A stretch of DNA of 64,000 nt, from positions 64,548,019 through 64,612,018 of the forward strand of contig CM049306.1 in assembly GCA_026874595.1 (NCBI GenBank). The letters run 5' to 3'. Source of the DNA: Sipunculus nudus (taxonomy: Eukaryota > Annelida > Sipuncula > Golfingiida > Sipunculidae). Below, piece by piece: positions 23,777-37,200 of the stretch (positions are counted from its first letter, which is position 1; every line of letters starts with the position of its first letter). Made by a program: the position numbers and the translations under genes. The notes below the pieces were generated by a model. That model did not search any database, was not told the DNA's origin, and saw only the letters and a program-made list of their open reading frames with translations.

Positions 23777-24545
23777 GATACTCAAAGCTTAGCAGGCAAA
23801 CACTGATTTACAGTACTATGCGTATGCATGTGTTATGTACATTGCTGCCTTTATGGCGAAAAATGAAAAAGGCATTGGAGAACTGCTGAGACAAGTATGC
23901 AAAGAATACAAGGATCGAGATATCAAGTGCATGCTTCGACATATAGGCTCAGTATTCCTGAATCATCGTGAAGTTAGTGCTCAAGAATCTGTTTACCGTA
24001 TATTATCCATACCCATGAAAAAGTTCAGCAGAGAGGTCTTGTTTGTCAATACAGATGCCAAAGATGTACGAGCAGCCGGTCTTAAACCAAAGAGGGAACT
24101 AGATGATTTAGAAAACGGGGATGAAGACATTTTTCAGACTAATATCATTGAACGATACTCTTTGAGACCAGACTGCATCGAAAATCTATGTCTAGCAGAC
24201 TTTTCATCCAACTTTAAAATTAGACATGCAAACACGAATGAAATCAAAAATGACAGCGTGCCAGTTGTATTGGATATTGAGAACGGGCAAGAGGATGGTG
24301 AAGCACAAATCCCAAAACAGATTAAACTGAAAAACAACGGCGGCATCATGTTCAAAAGAAGACGTCCAGCAGTAATTATATTTCACAAGTTTAGTATTGA
24401 GAAGAACCCAAGTGACTTCTATCAATCAAAGCTGATGCTGTATCTACCATGGAGGGATGAAGATGTTGATCTGTTAAGCGGTTTATCCAGATTCAGCGTC
24501 ACATTATTTTCACGCACAAGACTAATAATTGATAGCTGTAAATGA
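23777..24545 (+). pseudogene. Helentron protein, Rep-helicase linker (236-aa open segment)
   Basis: It follows from the previous fragment after a one-base shift near 23772, with an in-frame TAG at 23790-23792 where the family usually has Trp. The open part from 23835 contains QESVYRILSIPMKKFSREV, the conserved linker motif of Helitron proteins (family: QEAVYRxLxLPL), followed by a segment with PWRDEDVDL, typical of the region before the PIF1-like helicase. The open frame is 236 residues, the longest coding stretch of the element. Codon use looks normal for protein, unlike the surrounding repeats. Confidence 0.8.
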
Positions 24546-24908
24546 AAATAAATACACAGAAAACCTAGAACTCGTTGAAGAAGCATTACAAAACAATGCA
24601 CGGTTTGGTCCGCCTGAACAAGCATTGCACCTGGTACAGAACATAACAATTTGCAAGATGAAGGTGAAGGTGTAGAGGTAGAAAGAGAATTTGATCAGCA
24701 AGATCTTGACGCCAATGCAGAACTGATCGAAATTCCAAAGTCTGGTCATGCTTCAGAAATTATGGCACGCTTTGCAACAGCTGAAAACCAATTTTAACTG
24801 ATGATGAATATAGGAAGATGGTGCGCAGTTTAAATGAAAAACAAGCAGAGATTGTATGCTTTAATAGAAAATGGTGCAAGGAAGCTGTTCTAGCTTTGAA
24901 AGAAAGTT
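24546..24908 (+). pseudogene. Helentron protein, pre-helicase segment (multiply frameshifted)
   Basis: Three short frames are joined only by frameshifts: one with LVEEALQNNARFGPPEQAL, one with EFDQQDLDANAELIEIPK, and one with LNEKQAEIVCFNRKWCKEAV. The last is the conserved lead-in to the helicase (family: LNxKQ ... WCK). At least three indels are needed between 24545 and 24908, so the segment is decayed but still collinear with the family. Confidence 0.7.
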
Positions 24909-25172
24909 GTGAAACCTTTTCAAGTATTCATGAGTGGACCAGGCGGAGTTGGAAAATCACATGTTAACAAGCTCATACATTCTGATGTCAGAAAATTATT
25001 TCGATTGTCAGACAAAGCAAGTCCTTCTGACGTTACCGTTCATCTGACTGCACCCACTGGAGTCACTGCTTTTAATGTAGGGGGCATGACCGTACATTCC
25101 GCTTTATCGCTGCAAACTAAAAAATATGGTGGTGATCACATTTCTTTTGACAAATTGAACATATTGAGATAA
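24909..25172 (+). pseudogene. Helentron PIF1-like helicase, motifs I and Ia
   Basis: An 87-residue frame carries Walker A GPGGVGKSH (residues 10-18) and motif Ia APTGVTAFNVGG (about residues 49-60). These are the ATP-binding signatures of PIF1-family superfamily 1B DNA helicases, which in Helitrons unwind the donor strand during rolling-circle transfer. The frame stops at TAA 25170-25172, in the same frame as the next segment, so the break is a point stop rather than an indel. Confidence 0.85.
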
Positions 25173-26022
25173 AAACTGGAGAATCTGCAGGTGTTGATCA
25201 CTGACGAGATATCTATGGTTGGATCCGATATGCTGCTGGACATTCACAAGCATCTGCAGAAAATCAGAGGTATTTCAGACGATTCCATTTCGATTGGAAA
25301 TGTTTCCATTCTGGCAGTTGGAGATATATTTCACTCTTCCAGTATTACAATCACATATCTATCAGCTGGTGAAAGATCCTTTTGAAAGACTGCTAGGTAA
25401 TCTTTGGAAAGATAATTTCCATCTACATGAATTGGATGAGGTGATGAGTCAGAAAGACAACTGTGCTTTTGCTGAAATCCTTTGTTGTATCAGAACTGGA
25501 CAACATACCAAAGCTGATATCTCATTATTAGAATCACGGGAAATAAAGGAAAAAGATCCAAACTATCCCTATGATGCTTTACACGCTTTCGCACACAATT
25601 CTGGCGTTGATGAAAGAAATCGGAAGAAACTGAAGGAACTGGAGCCAAATGAAGAAAATTGGATAAACATTTGGGCTTCAGACGATAAGACTGACAGCAC
25701 TGGGCAGCTGAATTTAGACAAAATAAAGACGTCAGAAAAGCGATCTGAAACGGCTGGATTACACACGCTTCTTGTACTGACAGTTTGTGCCAGAGTTATG
25801 CTGACATACAACATAGATACTGCTGATTGCCTTGTCAATGGTATTATAGGAACAGTACAAAAGATAGTATCAGATGGCAACAGAAAAGTGCAAACAATTT
25901 TGGTGAATTTTTATGAGAACACTGTAGGAAGGAAGGCAATATGTGCTAGTCAGTGGAAACAAACACATCCGAATGCAGTGCTTATGAAGAGACCTGAAGG
26001 AAGGTATGAAAAAGGGAATAAA
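25173..26022 (+). pseudogene. Helentron PIF1-like helicase, motifs II to IV region
   Basis: Walker B is seen as ITDEISMVGSDM (from 25197) and motif III begins as ILAVGD (about 25312-25329). A frameshift near 25335 then moves the frame, which stays open to the insertion at 26023. The continuation has QLVKDPFERLLGNLWKDNF and ARVMLTYNIDTADCLVNG, both conserved in Helitron helicases. The coding frame is cut at 26023 by an HL2b element. Motif V, expected next, is not found on either side. Confidence 0.85.
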
Positions 26023-28651
26023 CAAGGGACCTATGGGTCACGGTGCTCAGCTGTTATATATGATAAAAAAATATGAATTTAAAATGAAGTACATGCTGGT
26101 TTTGTGTGGTAATAATTATAAGCTGTATTATGAGTTGTTGTTGTTTAGCTTATGTATGATTTTGATAGTACCTTTGGAGACAGGGAAGAGGATTGATTTC
26201 ATTTATTTTATTAACAAATGGAGTACTATTGTCACACAGATTTTGACTTGGCAATATAACTTATAAGCAGAACATATAATATAAGAGTTTAACTATTTAT
26301 TAAAAAAAATTACAAATATTGTCCCAAATATAATTTTTATTAAAAATAATAAGAAAATCGTATGATTTTTTAAAATGAAATATAACTGAAATGATTATTA
26401 AAATAATATTAAAGAATATATTCATGAAAGCATTCATGAATACATTTTGAAAGTATTTGCACTGGTATTTTTACTCTCATTTTTACCTGAATTCCCATTC
26501 TTTATGCAAAATATTTTATAATGTAGTACATATTCATATTCGTATTTAAATACAATTGTAAAGTATTCACACCATGTCTGGTATTTATTCAGTTTTCACC
26601 AAACAATGATGTTGAGAATCCAAAATATACCAAATTCACACATTTAAATAATGATCATAAGTATCTGGTTTTATGACTTTTATTTATATTAAAAAAAATT
26701 AATGTAATATATCCATTTTGGACTAATTTCACATCAATGTACACACTAGACACAGTAGAAATCTAGATTAATATTATCAACTGCATCTTTGTCTATCATT
26801 AATTTCATTATTATGATCCCTAATGATTAGTAATGAATAATATGATTTACTTTTTTATCATTAAAATTGAACTGAAAAATGCCATGGGTGACTGCATGGT
26901 GTTATTTGGAATATGTGACATTCTATCCTTCAATACAAGATTCTTATATCATCAGTAACTGCGAGTTAATTTCCTGTTATTATACACTAACACATTCCTT
27001 TTCTATTTTTCTTTAATTTGTTATTAAAAACCAATAAAAAATTTATTAATTTATTGTTTATTGTTATGTTGTTGGTCAAAACTACTAGATGAGTTGGGTT
27101 GGACACCTGGATCAACTGTGGCTGTCCATAAGCTGCCTGGCTGCCCCAGTGTATGTCTCGCCTCAAGCATGCATAATTTGCTGAAAGTTCAACAAGGTCA
27201 ACATACAGGTGACACAAGAGGGGCTGGAGAGAGCCAAGGTCTGAGATGGTATCATAAAAACATTAATAAAAGCTATAATTTTTGGCCAATTTCTGTCAGC
27301 TTTCTAAACTACAAAGCTGAAATCCTGTGTGCATGATATAAAAATTATATCAACAGTGCTCACAGGAAACAAACGTGCCATGGTCAAAGTTGGGCAAAAA
27401 TTTAAGGTACTAATTTTATATTTATACTAATAACTTATAAAATTTGAAAAATTCAGAACTAATTTTGGGTATTCAATTGAATCTTGATTAAATAATGTTA
27501 CATCCCTGACAAAAAATCTCTAGCTTCAGCAATCCCCTTGTTAAGGGAGTAAATATATTTCTTGATTTTTTACAAAGTGCATTATGTTTGGGCCCATAAC
27601 TTAAAACAAATACGCAATACTGACATCATTTTTGGCATGTGCATAGAGAATGTATAGAAAAATATGTATATTATATATGATTACAGTCAGATCAGTGGTT
27701 TTGATATTAGGCAGTCTTGAAGTGTAACAATGGGTTTTTAATGGAAAAATGAAGTTTTTCAATAATATCTCGAAGGTATTAATTCCTAGTGACCAAATTC
27801 TTGGCATAGTAGGGGATTTTGGAAACATCTAATTGTATACCAAATTTTAGGAACTGAGAGCTTAAGCTGGGGAGCTGATTTCTTGCAAGATGTAAACAAT
27901 ATAATACATGATGCTTGAAAACTTGAATAAAATCTACAGTTTTTGATCAACTGGTTTCAAATTTTTGGTGTTAACACACAAAATGCTAACAAAAACATGC
28001 TGTGAAAATTAAATCCACAGTACTTTCAGAAAAAAACGTGCCATGGTCAAATTTGGGCAAAATTTAAGGTACCAATTTTTTATTTTTGTTAATATTTTAA
28101 AAAATTTAAAAGATTTTGATCTAATTTTGGGTATACAATTTAATTTTGATTAATTAAAGTTATATTACTGGAAAAAAAGTCCATAGCTTTAACATGTTTT
28201 GTGTTAAGTGAACAAATATCTTTCCTGATTTTTTACAAAATGCATTATGTTTGGGCCCATAACTTTTTTAATTAAATAATACAGACATAATTTCTGGCAT
28301 TTACACAGGAAATAGATAGAGGAATATTTATGGTAAATATGAGGAAAAGCAGATGAGTGGTTTTGATAAGAGGCCGTCCTGAAGTGTGAAAATAGGTTTT
28401 TAATAAAAAATTGAGGTTTTTCCTTAATTTCTCAAAGGAACGAAGTCGCAAAGACCCAGTTTTCCGCTTAGTAGGAGATCTTGGGGACATCTAACATTAT
28501 GCTGAATTTTGGATTCCTAGGTCTTACGGTTTCAAAACGTGCCACATCTACGGACGGACGGACGGACAGACGGACGGCAAGACAGACGGACGGATGACGG
28601 ACAATGGACCAGACTATAGCTCAGATGACTTATAGTCAGCTGAGCTAAAAA
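26023..28651 (-). mobile_element. HL2b element inserted in the helicase
   Basis: The left end is CAAG (26023-26026) with GGGACCTATGGGTCACGG and GCTCAGCTG. The right end is an ACGG/ACAG microsatellite (28550-28600) and the hairpin 28618-28646 (AGCTCAG/CTGAGCT), then AAAAA. The ends are those of HL2 but the AT-rich core is different, with roughly 600-bp internal repeats (TTTGGGCCCATAACTT near 27589 and 28251). Coding sequence of the same helicase resumes at about 28652, proving insertion. A near-complete sister copy is at 34297-38935. Confidence 0.85.
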
Positions 28652-28765
28652 GGAGCTCAGATAAGCTTATGTTGCATTTAGTCGGGTCAAGAAGATGGAA
28701 GGTTTACATATAGTAGACTTTGATGCTACTGGAATAAAGACTGACCGCACAATTGAAGATTAGAT
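28652..28765 (+). pseudogene. Helentron PIF1-like helicase, motif VI remnant
   Basis: The frame AYVAFSRVKKMEGLHIVDFD (from about 28673) is motif VI and the helicase C-terminal end (family: QAYVALSRV...LEGLHI). It lies directly after the HL2b insertion and before the endonuclease segment. Roughly 40 residues including motif V, expected between this and the segment ending at 26022, are absent, so the insertion came with a deletion or a later loss. Confidence 0.8.
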
Positions 28766-29076
28766 GCAGGAAATGTGACAGAACACAATACCTTCTGAAA
28801 AATTGACACTGCTTGAACACCATACTCCTGATTCAATAGTAATCGGCCATTTGAACATAAAGTATTTTCTTTAAAAAATGCCTGATATATTGAGTGCAAA
28901 ACAAACTTGCATTTTCGATGGCACAGGTGTGATGTGTTTCACCGAAACCTATTTGACGGATGAACACAGCATTGATGTTTTTTTCAGAAAAGTACCAGTA
29001 TCAGCTATTTAGACAAAATGTTCCATCTGAGCAGAACCACAGTGGATTGCACGGTGTCATGATCTGTGTAAAGAAA
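28766..29076 (+). pseudogene. Helentron endonuclease (EEP) domain, N-terminal half
   Basis: The frame has HLNIKYF (catalytic Asn region, usually LNI/VR) and MCFTETYL (metal-binding Glu), the first two signatures of endonuclease/exonuclease/phosphatase-fold nucleases. Such a domain at the C-terminus distinguishes Helentrons from canonical Helitrons. A TAA at 28872-28874 and a later indel break it. It ends ...MICVKK at 29076 where an HL2 element is inserted; the second half is 11 kb away. Confidence 0.75.
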
Positions 29077-29893
29077 CAAGTGACCCGTGGGTCATGATGC
29101 TCAGCCAACTGACATGTTGACAACATGTCCTTGCACAGACAACAAATTAAGGGACATCATTGTTCATGCATCTCAGCTTAAGTTCATCAAGACCCATAAG
29201 CACAAAAAGTCTGATGACAAACCTACTAGCCTTTCATGATGAATCTTGCAATTTATGTGTATTCTGCATTATTTCTAGGGTGCTCAAACATACCCCAAAA
29301 CTCGTAGAATATAGTTCACTGTGACCCAATTTCAGGTTTCTGGGGAGAACTTTTGAGGAACTCTGAATGTCAAATTAGAAGATTCTGGGCCCAAAGGTTA
29401 TGATTTGTGCCCTACAACTGGTATCAAATTTTCAATTATTCTTAGGGGTGCTTATATTTATAAGCCCCATAGATCAGAAAATATGGGTAACAGAGACCTA
29501 AATACACGTTTCCAAGGAGATTTTCATAGAACTCCCTGGATTTTAGGTTAGAAGATTCCAGGTCCAATGTTTATGAATTGTGCCCTGCTTTGGTATCAAA
29601 TTTTTAATTATGATGTGGGTGCTTATAAGCCCAATAGCTCAGAGAATATGGGTAACAGAGACCTAATTCCAGTTTTCCAAAAAGACTTTTTAAAACCTCT
29701 CTGGATGTAAAGTGAGAAGATTCCAGGTCCAGCGGTTATGATTTGTGCCCTGTTAACAGATGACCACATCTTTTAAGGTCTCAAAAATAGAGAAAAAAAA
29801 TCATTAAAAAAAAATGAAAAAATACAGGTGGCACCACAAGTCTGAAGAAACTAATGAACAAGGCCTACAGGCCTAATGCGAACCTGTGCAAAG

Positions 29894-32389
29894 ATTGGGA
29901 GTATGAATGGAGGTTTATTTCAGAGTAGGACAGGTGAAGTGAGGCATAGATTAAGTGACAAGGGGAAAAGAGTGAGGTGTGTTGCATATTAGCATGGATG
30001 TCTGCAGCGTCAACCTGAATGTAGGTGGTGCAACCTGTCATAAAATCGAGAAAATTGTCCAGGATGTAAAAACCTGCAAAATTTCAGGTGGATAAGTCAA
30101 ACCACTGCTGAGATATGAGTGATTTTATCACAAGGCAGATGAACAGATGGATGCTGTGCATAAGTGGTTGCAGGTGGCGCCATAAACCCACATATCTCGG
30201 GAACCGTTTGACCGATCAGGCTGAAAATTTTGCACAAATGTAGCCCTTGGAAAGCTTTATAACATACACTAAAAATGGTGGCGCCACCTGCAGTCATTTT
30301 TGCACAGCATCCATCTGTTCATCTGCCTTGTGGTAAAATCACTCATATCTCAGCAGTGGTTTGACTTATCCACCTGAAATTTTGGGTAGTCGACAAGCGA
30401 CTTTGTGTATCCGCAGAAATCAGAGTGGGACAGGTGAAGTGAGGCATAGATTAAGTGACAAGGGGAAAAGAGTGAGGTGTGTTGCATATTAGCATGGATG
30501 TCTGCAGCGTCAACCTGAATGTAGGTGGTGCCACCTGTCATAAAATCGAGAAAATTGTCCAGAATGTAAAAACCTGCAAAATTTCAGGTGGATAAGTCAA
30601 ACCACTGCTGAGATATGAGTGATTTTATCACAAGGCAGATGAACAGATGGATGCTGTGCATAAGTGGTTGCAGGTGGCGCCACCAGTATTCCCTATGATG
30701 AAATGCTATGTGAGATCTATACACAAGCAGAATTTTGGCCCAATCAGTCAAATGGTTCCTGAGATATGAGTTTTGATGTCTGCAGAGAAATGTGAATGTA
30801 GGTGGCGCCACCTGTCATAAAATCGAGAAAATTGTCCAGAATGTAAAAACCTGCAAAATTTCAGGTTGAAAAGTCAAACCACTGCTGAGATATGAGTGAT
30901 TTTATCCCAAGGCAGATGAACATAGGGACGCTGTGCATAAATGGTTGCAGGTGGCACCACCAGTTTTGCCTATGATGAAGAGCTATGCGAGATCTATAGA
31001 CATGCAAAATTTTGGCTCAATCCGTCAAACGGTTCCAGAAATATGAGTTTGGATGTCTGCAGAGTAAAGTTGAATGCAGGTGGCGCCACCTGTCATAAAA
31101 TCGAGAAAGCTGTCCAGGATGTATAAACCTGCAAAATTTCAGGTTGAAAAGTCAAACCACTGCTGAGATATGAGTGATTTTATCCCAAGGCAGATGAACA
31201 TAGGGACGCTGTGCATAAATGGTTGCAGGTGGCGCCACCAGTTTTGCCTATGATGAAGAGCTATGCGAGATCTATAGACATGCAAAATTTTGGCTCAATC
31301 AGTCAAACGGTTCCAGAAATATGAGTTTGGATGTCTGCAGAGTAAAGTTGAATGCAGGTGGCGCCACCTGTCATAAAATCGAGAAAGCTGTCCAGGATGT
31401 AAAAACCTGCAAAATTTTAGGTGGAAAAGTCAAACCACTGCTGAGATATGAGTGATTTTATCCCAAAGCAGATGAACAGATGGACGCTGTGCAAAAAAGA
31501 TTTCAGGTGGCGCCACCAGTTTTGCCTACAATGAAGAGCCAGTGAGATCTATACACATGCAAAATTTTGGCTCAATCAGTCAAACGGTTTCTGAGATATG
31601 AGCTTGGATGTCTGCAGAGTAAACGTGAATGTAGGTGGGGCCACCTGTCATAAAATCGAGAAAGCTGTCCATGATGTATAAACCTGCAAAATTTCAAATG
31701 GAAAAGTCAAACCACTTCTGAGATATGAGTGATTTTATCCCAAAGCAGATGAACAGATGGACGCTGTGCAAAAATGGTTGCAGGTGGCGCCACCAGTTTT
31801 CCCTATGATGAAGAGCTATGTGAGATCTATACACATGCAAAATTTTGGCTCAATCGGTCAAACGGTTCCTGAGATATGAGCTTGGATGTCTGCAGAGTAA
31901 ACATGAATGTAGGTGGCGCCACCTGTCATAAAATCGAGAAAGCTGTCCAGGATGTATAAACCTGCAAATTTCTGGCGGAAAAGTCAAACCACTTCTGAGA
32001 TATGAGTGATTTTATCCCAAAGCAGATGAACAGATGAACGCTGTGCAAAAATGATTGCAGGTGGCGCCACCAGTTTTGCGTATGATTAAGAACTATGGGA
32101 GATCTATACACATGCAAAACTTTAGCCCAACTGGTCAAACAGTTCCCAAGATATGTGGGTTTATGTGTGAAAACAGACGCACAAATGGACGCTGGGCAGA
32201 GAGGAAAGGTCAGAGGTCAACCAAAAATGAGGGCCGGCAGTTCACATGTTTCTGATCATAATTCCGAATTTTAAAAAATTCTGCCCAGTGGTTATGGAGG
32301 AGTTCTCTGGAAACCTATGCAGCAATGGCTGCAGCATCAGCGTCCGACTGAAAACATAGTATCCGCAAAACTCTGTTTTGGCGGATACA
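29894..32389 (-). mobile_element. HL4 element with 277-bp palindrome satellite
   Basis: The core repeats a composite of about 277 bp (128 + 149), each half holding a GGTGGCGCCACC-type palindrome: about 30671, 30803, 30951 (CpG lost), 31079, 31227, 31356, 31506, 31787, 31913 and 32059. The right end is the hairpin 32359-32388 (arms GTATCCGC and GCGGATAC). The left end lacks CTAG and is rearranged: a 497-bp spaced duplication (29920 and 30417) flanks an inverted block at 30176-30386. HL3 sequence resumes at 32390 exactly as at 47558. Confidence 0.75.
30176..30386 (+). repeat. Inverted HL4 block
   Basis: About 210 bp of HL4 core lies in reverse orientation relative to the rest; it is the complement of the region near 47160-47350 (compare CATATCTCGGGAACCGTTTG here with the complement of 47313-47333). 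It makes an internal inverted repeat with 31900-32160. The old left end with hairpin AGTCG-ACAAG-CGACT follows at about 30388-30402. Confidence 0.65.
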
Positions 32390-34296
32390 ATGATTGTAGC
32401 TGGCACCACCAGTCTTATATACAACAAAGAGATATATAAATATGCCCAATGTCAGACTGATATGTCGCACCCCTCCTGTAAAATAAGCAGTGACATAAAC
32501 TGTGCAAAAATTATTGTAGGTGGCGCCACCAGTCTTGTACACTATGAAGCTACCCGATATGTATAAACATTCCCAACTTAAAGCTGATGTATCAAATTCC
32601 TCTGTAGACATAAGCAGGCGCATACACTGCAAAAGTCAATGTAGGTGGCACCACCTGTCTTGTAAATAAGAATACCATCAAAGACGCATAGACAGGTCAA
32701 AATATCAGTCCAATACATCAAACTTTCCCAGAGTTTGATGCACTTGGCTGACAAGGCTTAGGTGAGTAAGGCAGTTGCCCCCGAGTGACCTGTGACAAAT
32801 TGCTGCCTCAAGCTACTGCACTGAGTGAACTCTTGACCTATTGCATAATCTGACACAGTTGGCAGTCTGCCAAAGCTATAAATAGATTCAGGCTGAACTT
32901 TCGTGCCAAATATGATGCAGTGAGCAGTCTTCCAAAGCTATAAATAGAATGCAGCTATTGCACTGAGTGAACTCTTGACCTCTACCTGGCTGCACTTCTT
33001 CCAATCCTGGCACTGTGCCAAAACTATTTATAGAGCTGACATCATCTTGGCTAATGGCGAACATCAAGGTACTGGCAATCTGCAAATGGTAAACCCAGTG
33101 CTGCCATCTGTACACAAAAGTGGTCCCTACTTGAAATAACTTAGAAATTTATTTTCCCAATACAAAATGCTTTTCAGCTGACTTTTTATAAAAAAGAAAT
33201 CAGGAATATATGTAAAATTATTACAGATGCATACTGAATGCAAAATTAAAATAAAGATATATCTCATTGATGGCAAATTCTTGATTAAGTTGAGTAGGGA
33301 TACCAATAATTATAATCCACGTACACTTGTCTTTATATAGCCACAGAAAGCTGAATATCCATGATTGTAACATTGCCTGGTATGATGAATAACTTAAATC
33401 ATAAATCTAAATTTTTTAAAAGCTTTTAAAAAAAAATTTCTTGTCAATATTAACCAAAGATAACCTGAAATCTAAATGTCTAGTGGCATGTTGTAATAGA
33501 TCCTGATTAAATGGTGCCAGGCTAGATGTTACAGCATAACACAGCTAACATATATGGTAAAATGACTCAAATCAATTTCCATAATTCAGCCAAAAATCAT
33601 TCATGTGAAACCATTAATGACAATTATTATAAGAATTATTGTAGGGATTATTCTTGTAAAATATTTAACAAACTGGCTTCAGTGGCATCAGTCGAAAAAT
33701 GTTTTGCAGGTTTATAACTCATATAGGAAGATACAGCAGAAGATCTTTGAGCCACTGAGCTAAAATGGGCTGTTATGGCATATGACTAAATTCAGCTTCC
33801 CATAACTTGGCCAAAAGCCACTGAAAAGAGACTATTTGAACAAACTTCAGAAAGCACTACCCTAGGATCATTTCTGTGCGATATTAAACATTTTGGCCAT
33901 ATGGTTTCAGAGAAGAAGTTTTTTGTAGCCCTCAGTGTGTTACAGGCACTGATGACCCCATACAAGAAAGGCTGATGCAGGTGGCGCCACCAATACCTCA
34001 ATTTCAGATATGACCTATGTGACCAACATTGGCATAAAATTTGGTGATGATAGCTCCAGCCACTTCTGAGATTTAAATTTTAATATGCTTTTTTGCACAG
34101 TTAACAAAGTTCAACCATCTGTAACTCTGCCAAAAATCATCGAACTGGAACCATATGTACAAACTTGAGAAAGATTGTTCCAGGGATCATTTCTGTGAAA
34201 TATTGGACAATTTGGCAGGACAGTTTCGGAGAAGGAGATTTTTAAAGCTTTTTCAGCTTTTTTCCTATAAAATCTAAGAAAATGCAGTTAGAAAAA

Positions 34297-37200
34297 CAAG
34301 GGACCTATGGGTCACGACGCTCAGCTGTTACATATGATAAAAAAATATTATTTAGAAATAAGGCACATGCTGGTTTTGTGTGGAAATAAATATAAGCTGT
34401 ATTATGAGTTGTTGTTGTTTAGCTTATGTATGATTTTGATAGTACCTTTGGAGACAGGGAAGAGGATTGATTTCATTTATTTTATTAACAAATGGAGTAC
34501 TATTGTCACACAGATTTTGACTTGGCAATATAACTTATAAGCAGAACATATAATATAAGAGTTTAACTATTTATTAAAAAAAATTACAAATATTGTCCCA
34601 AATATAATTTTTATAAAAAATAATGAGAATCATGATTTTTTTAAATGAAATATAACTGATATGATTATTAAAATAATATTAAAGAATATATTCATGGATG
34701 CATTCATGAATACATTTTGAAAGTATTTGCACGAGTATTCATATACTTTCATTTTTACCTGAATTCCTATTCTTTATGCAAGAAATTTTATAATGGAGTA
34801 CATAATCATATACGTATTTAAATACAATTACAAAGTATTCGCACCATGTCTGGTATTTATTCAGTTTCACCAACCAATGATGTTGAGAATCCAGAATATA
34901 CAAAATTCACACATTTAAATAATGATCATAAGTACCTGGTTTTATGGCTTTTATTTATATTAAAAAATAACTGTAAAAAATTCATTTTGGACTAATTTCA
35001 CATCAATGTACACACTAGACACAGTAGGAATCTAGATTAATATTATCAACTGCATCTTTGTCTATCATTAATTTCCTTCATATGATCCCTAATGATTAGT
35101 AATGAATAATATGATTTACTTCTGGTAACACCTGCCATAGGTGACTGAATGGTGTTATTTGGAATATGTGACATTCTACCAGGGTTCGTACACTTATCAT
35201 GAGAAAAATTTCAAGCACTTTTCAAGGACCTGAAAAGTATTTTCAAGGACATCAAAATTTATGGACGGTCAGTGCACCTTCACCCATGCATGTTGCCGAC
35301 ACCGAAAGGCTTGTAACACAAAATGCAAAATAATATTTATAATGAGATGGACCATATAGTGTGATAAAAAAGGCTAGGAAATGTAAAATAAGTAATAGTT
35401 ATAAGGAAATGACTCAGAAAATAACAAATTTAGCCGAAATCTACATTAACAGCAATTGAAGCGCTTGTGAAATATCCTTTGGTATAGCCAGTCGCGGTTT
35501 AATACACAGCGGCCCATTGTTTTAACTTTACATTCAAAATGATCACTCATCTTTGGCATGACCTTGACAGATTTAACTAATCTGATAACGAGGGTCTAAA
35601 ACCTATCATATCTTGAATATGGATCTCTGATTTGCCGACTAGCTCAAACTTTAGCAAATTATATGCTCTAGAAAGGGTGCCGAAAAACTCAGACAGTTCG
35701 GCGATCGTGGGGGATAATCATTCACGTTTTCAACGCCTAAAAAAAAAATAAATAAATAAATAAAAGCCTGTAATATGTTACCCTTATACGATATTTTGGT
35801 ATAGTATTATCAAATTATTCAAAACAATACTAGTCAAACTTCGTATCAGCACGTTTGATATGACAACCTTGTCGTGCACGAGGTTTCTGCTGTTTACCGC
35901 CAAGTCACTGGCCGCACGTGTCAACAAATGGCCGGGCAACACCTGTGAAGGTCGTTATCTAACGATCACAGACGCAGCCAGATTTCTATTCAAACATGTC
36001 CAACATTTGATTAAAACTAAAAATGTGAAATCTTATTTAAAAAAAAAACTCTTGTTGGCGACCTTTATGCAATCGTTATGCAGGGCAGGGAGGGGGCCGA
36101 TGCTGGAAGTTGTATATGTCGCTGATCACTCTTTAAACTGCCAGCGTACTTCGCTTAGAAACGGCTATCACATCGCAACAAAAATGTGATTTCCCCCATG
36201 GATCCCAGCCTTTTACAAACTGATGCCAGAGTATGTGAATATACATCAGTACCTGCCAAACACCTTAACCTATTTCGGACAAACAGTATTTATCCTTAAT
36301 TGGATTGACCCCGCGTGTAAACTGTATTTCGCTGATCAGTGGTCTTATGGAGCTAACAAATGACGATCACAGCGCGTACACGTGAAATGCGGAGGTACGA
36401 AGATAAAAAAAAACACGCAACCCTTGGATAAACTGAAAAACCTTTAACCAAAACAAAGTCGGATTGGGTTCGTTGGGGAAATATGACCCCTCTGATATAA
36501 TTATTATCGCCGAATTACCAATGTAAAACGTAAAGTTTACTTGATTTAAACGACATATTCTACTGAGCGAATTAGTTTTATATTATTATTATCCCTCAGA
36601 TTCGAATTGTTCTCATCATGTATTTTTCACACATTTTATTCCCCTGGTTTGTTCCCAGATAATTATTTCCTTTGGACAGATCTTCTCAATAGCTATATTA
36701 ATAATCTCTGTAGTATTACTTTAAAATTTAAATTATAAATCTTGCGAAAATACTTACGTGAACTCGCCTGGCGTGGATTGAGTTTTCAATTAAAGAGCTT
36801 TCATACGTACCTCGGGGGAAATCTCCACGATCTTTCCAATAAAGCAGCTCACTTACTATTTGATAATAAACATGGTTATTACCCTCGTATGTTAACTTGT
36901 TACATCGTCACTTTCACTGCCCGGTCTCATTCATCCACGATTGGGTTAATCCTATTTCATACATTTGACTGACGTAGAGATGCCCGAAAGTCGATATTAA
37001 AATACCAGGTATGCAAAAAAAACTATGCATACACACAATATACACCAAACTCTTTCACAAAATTTTATTTTTCAAGCACTTTTCCAAACCACTCTCTCTT
37101 TTTAAGCACTTTTCAAGCCCTTGAAATTGAAATGACTATATTCAAGCACTTTTCAAGGTTTTCAAGGTGCGTACGAACCCTGTTCTACCCATCGATACAA

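Noticed and set aside
30097-32138. Many reading frames of 60-105 codons in HL4 satellite (also at 46098-47430 and 51180-53475)
   Set aside because: They repeat with the satellite period, lie in several frames and contain stops at equivalent places in sister units.
35860-36972. Two reading frames (109 and 76 codons) within the TIR element as transposase
   Set aside because: No DDE, RNase H or zinc-finger motif could be recognised, and they lie in unrelated positions without splice sites that join them.
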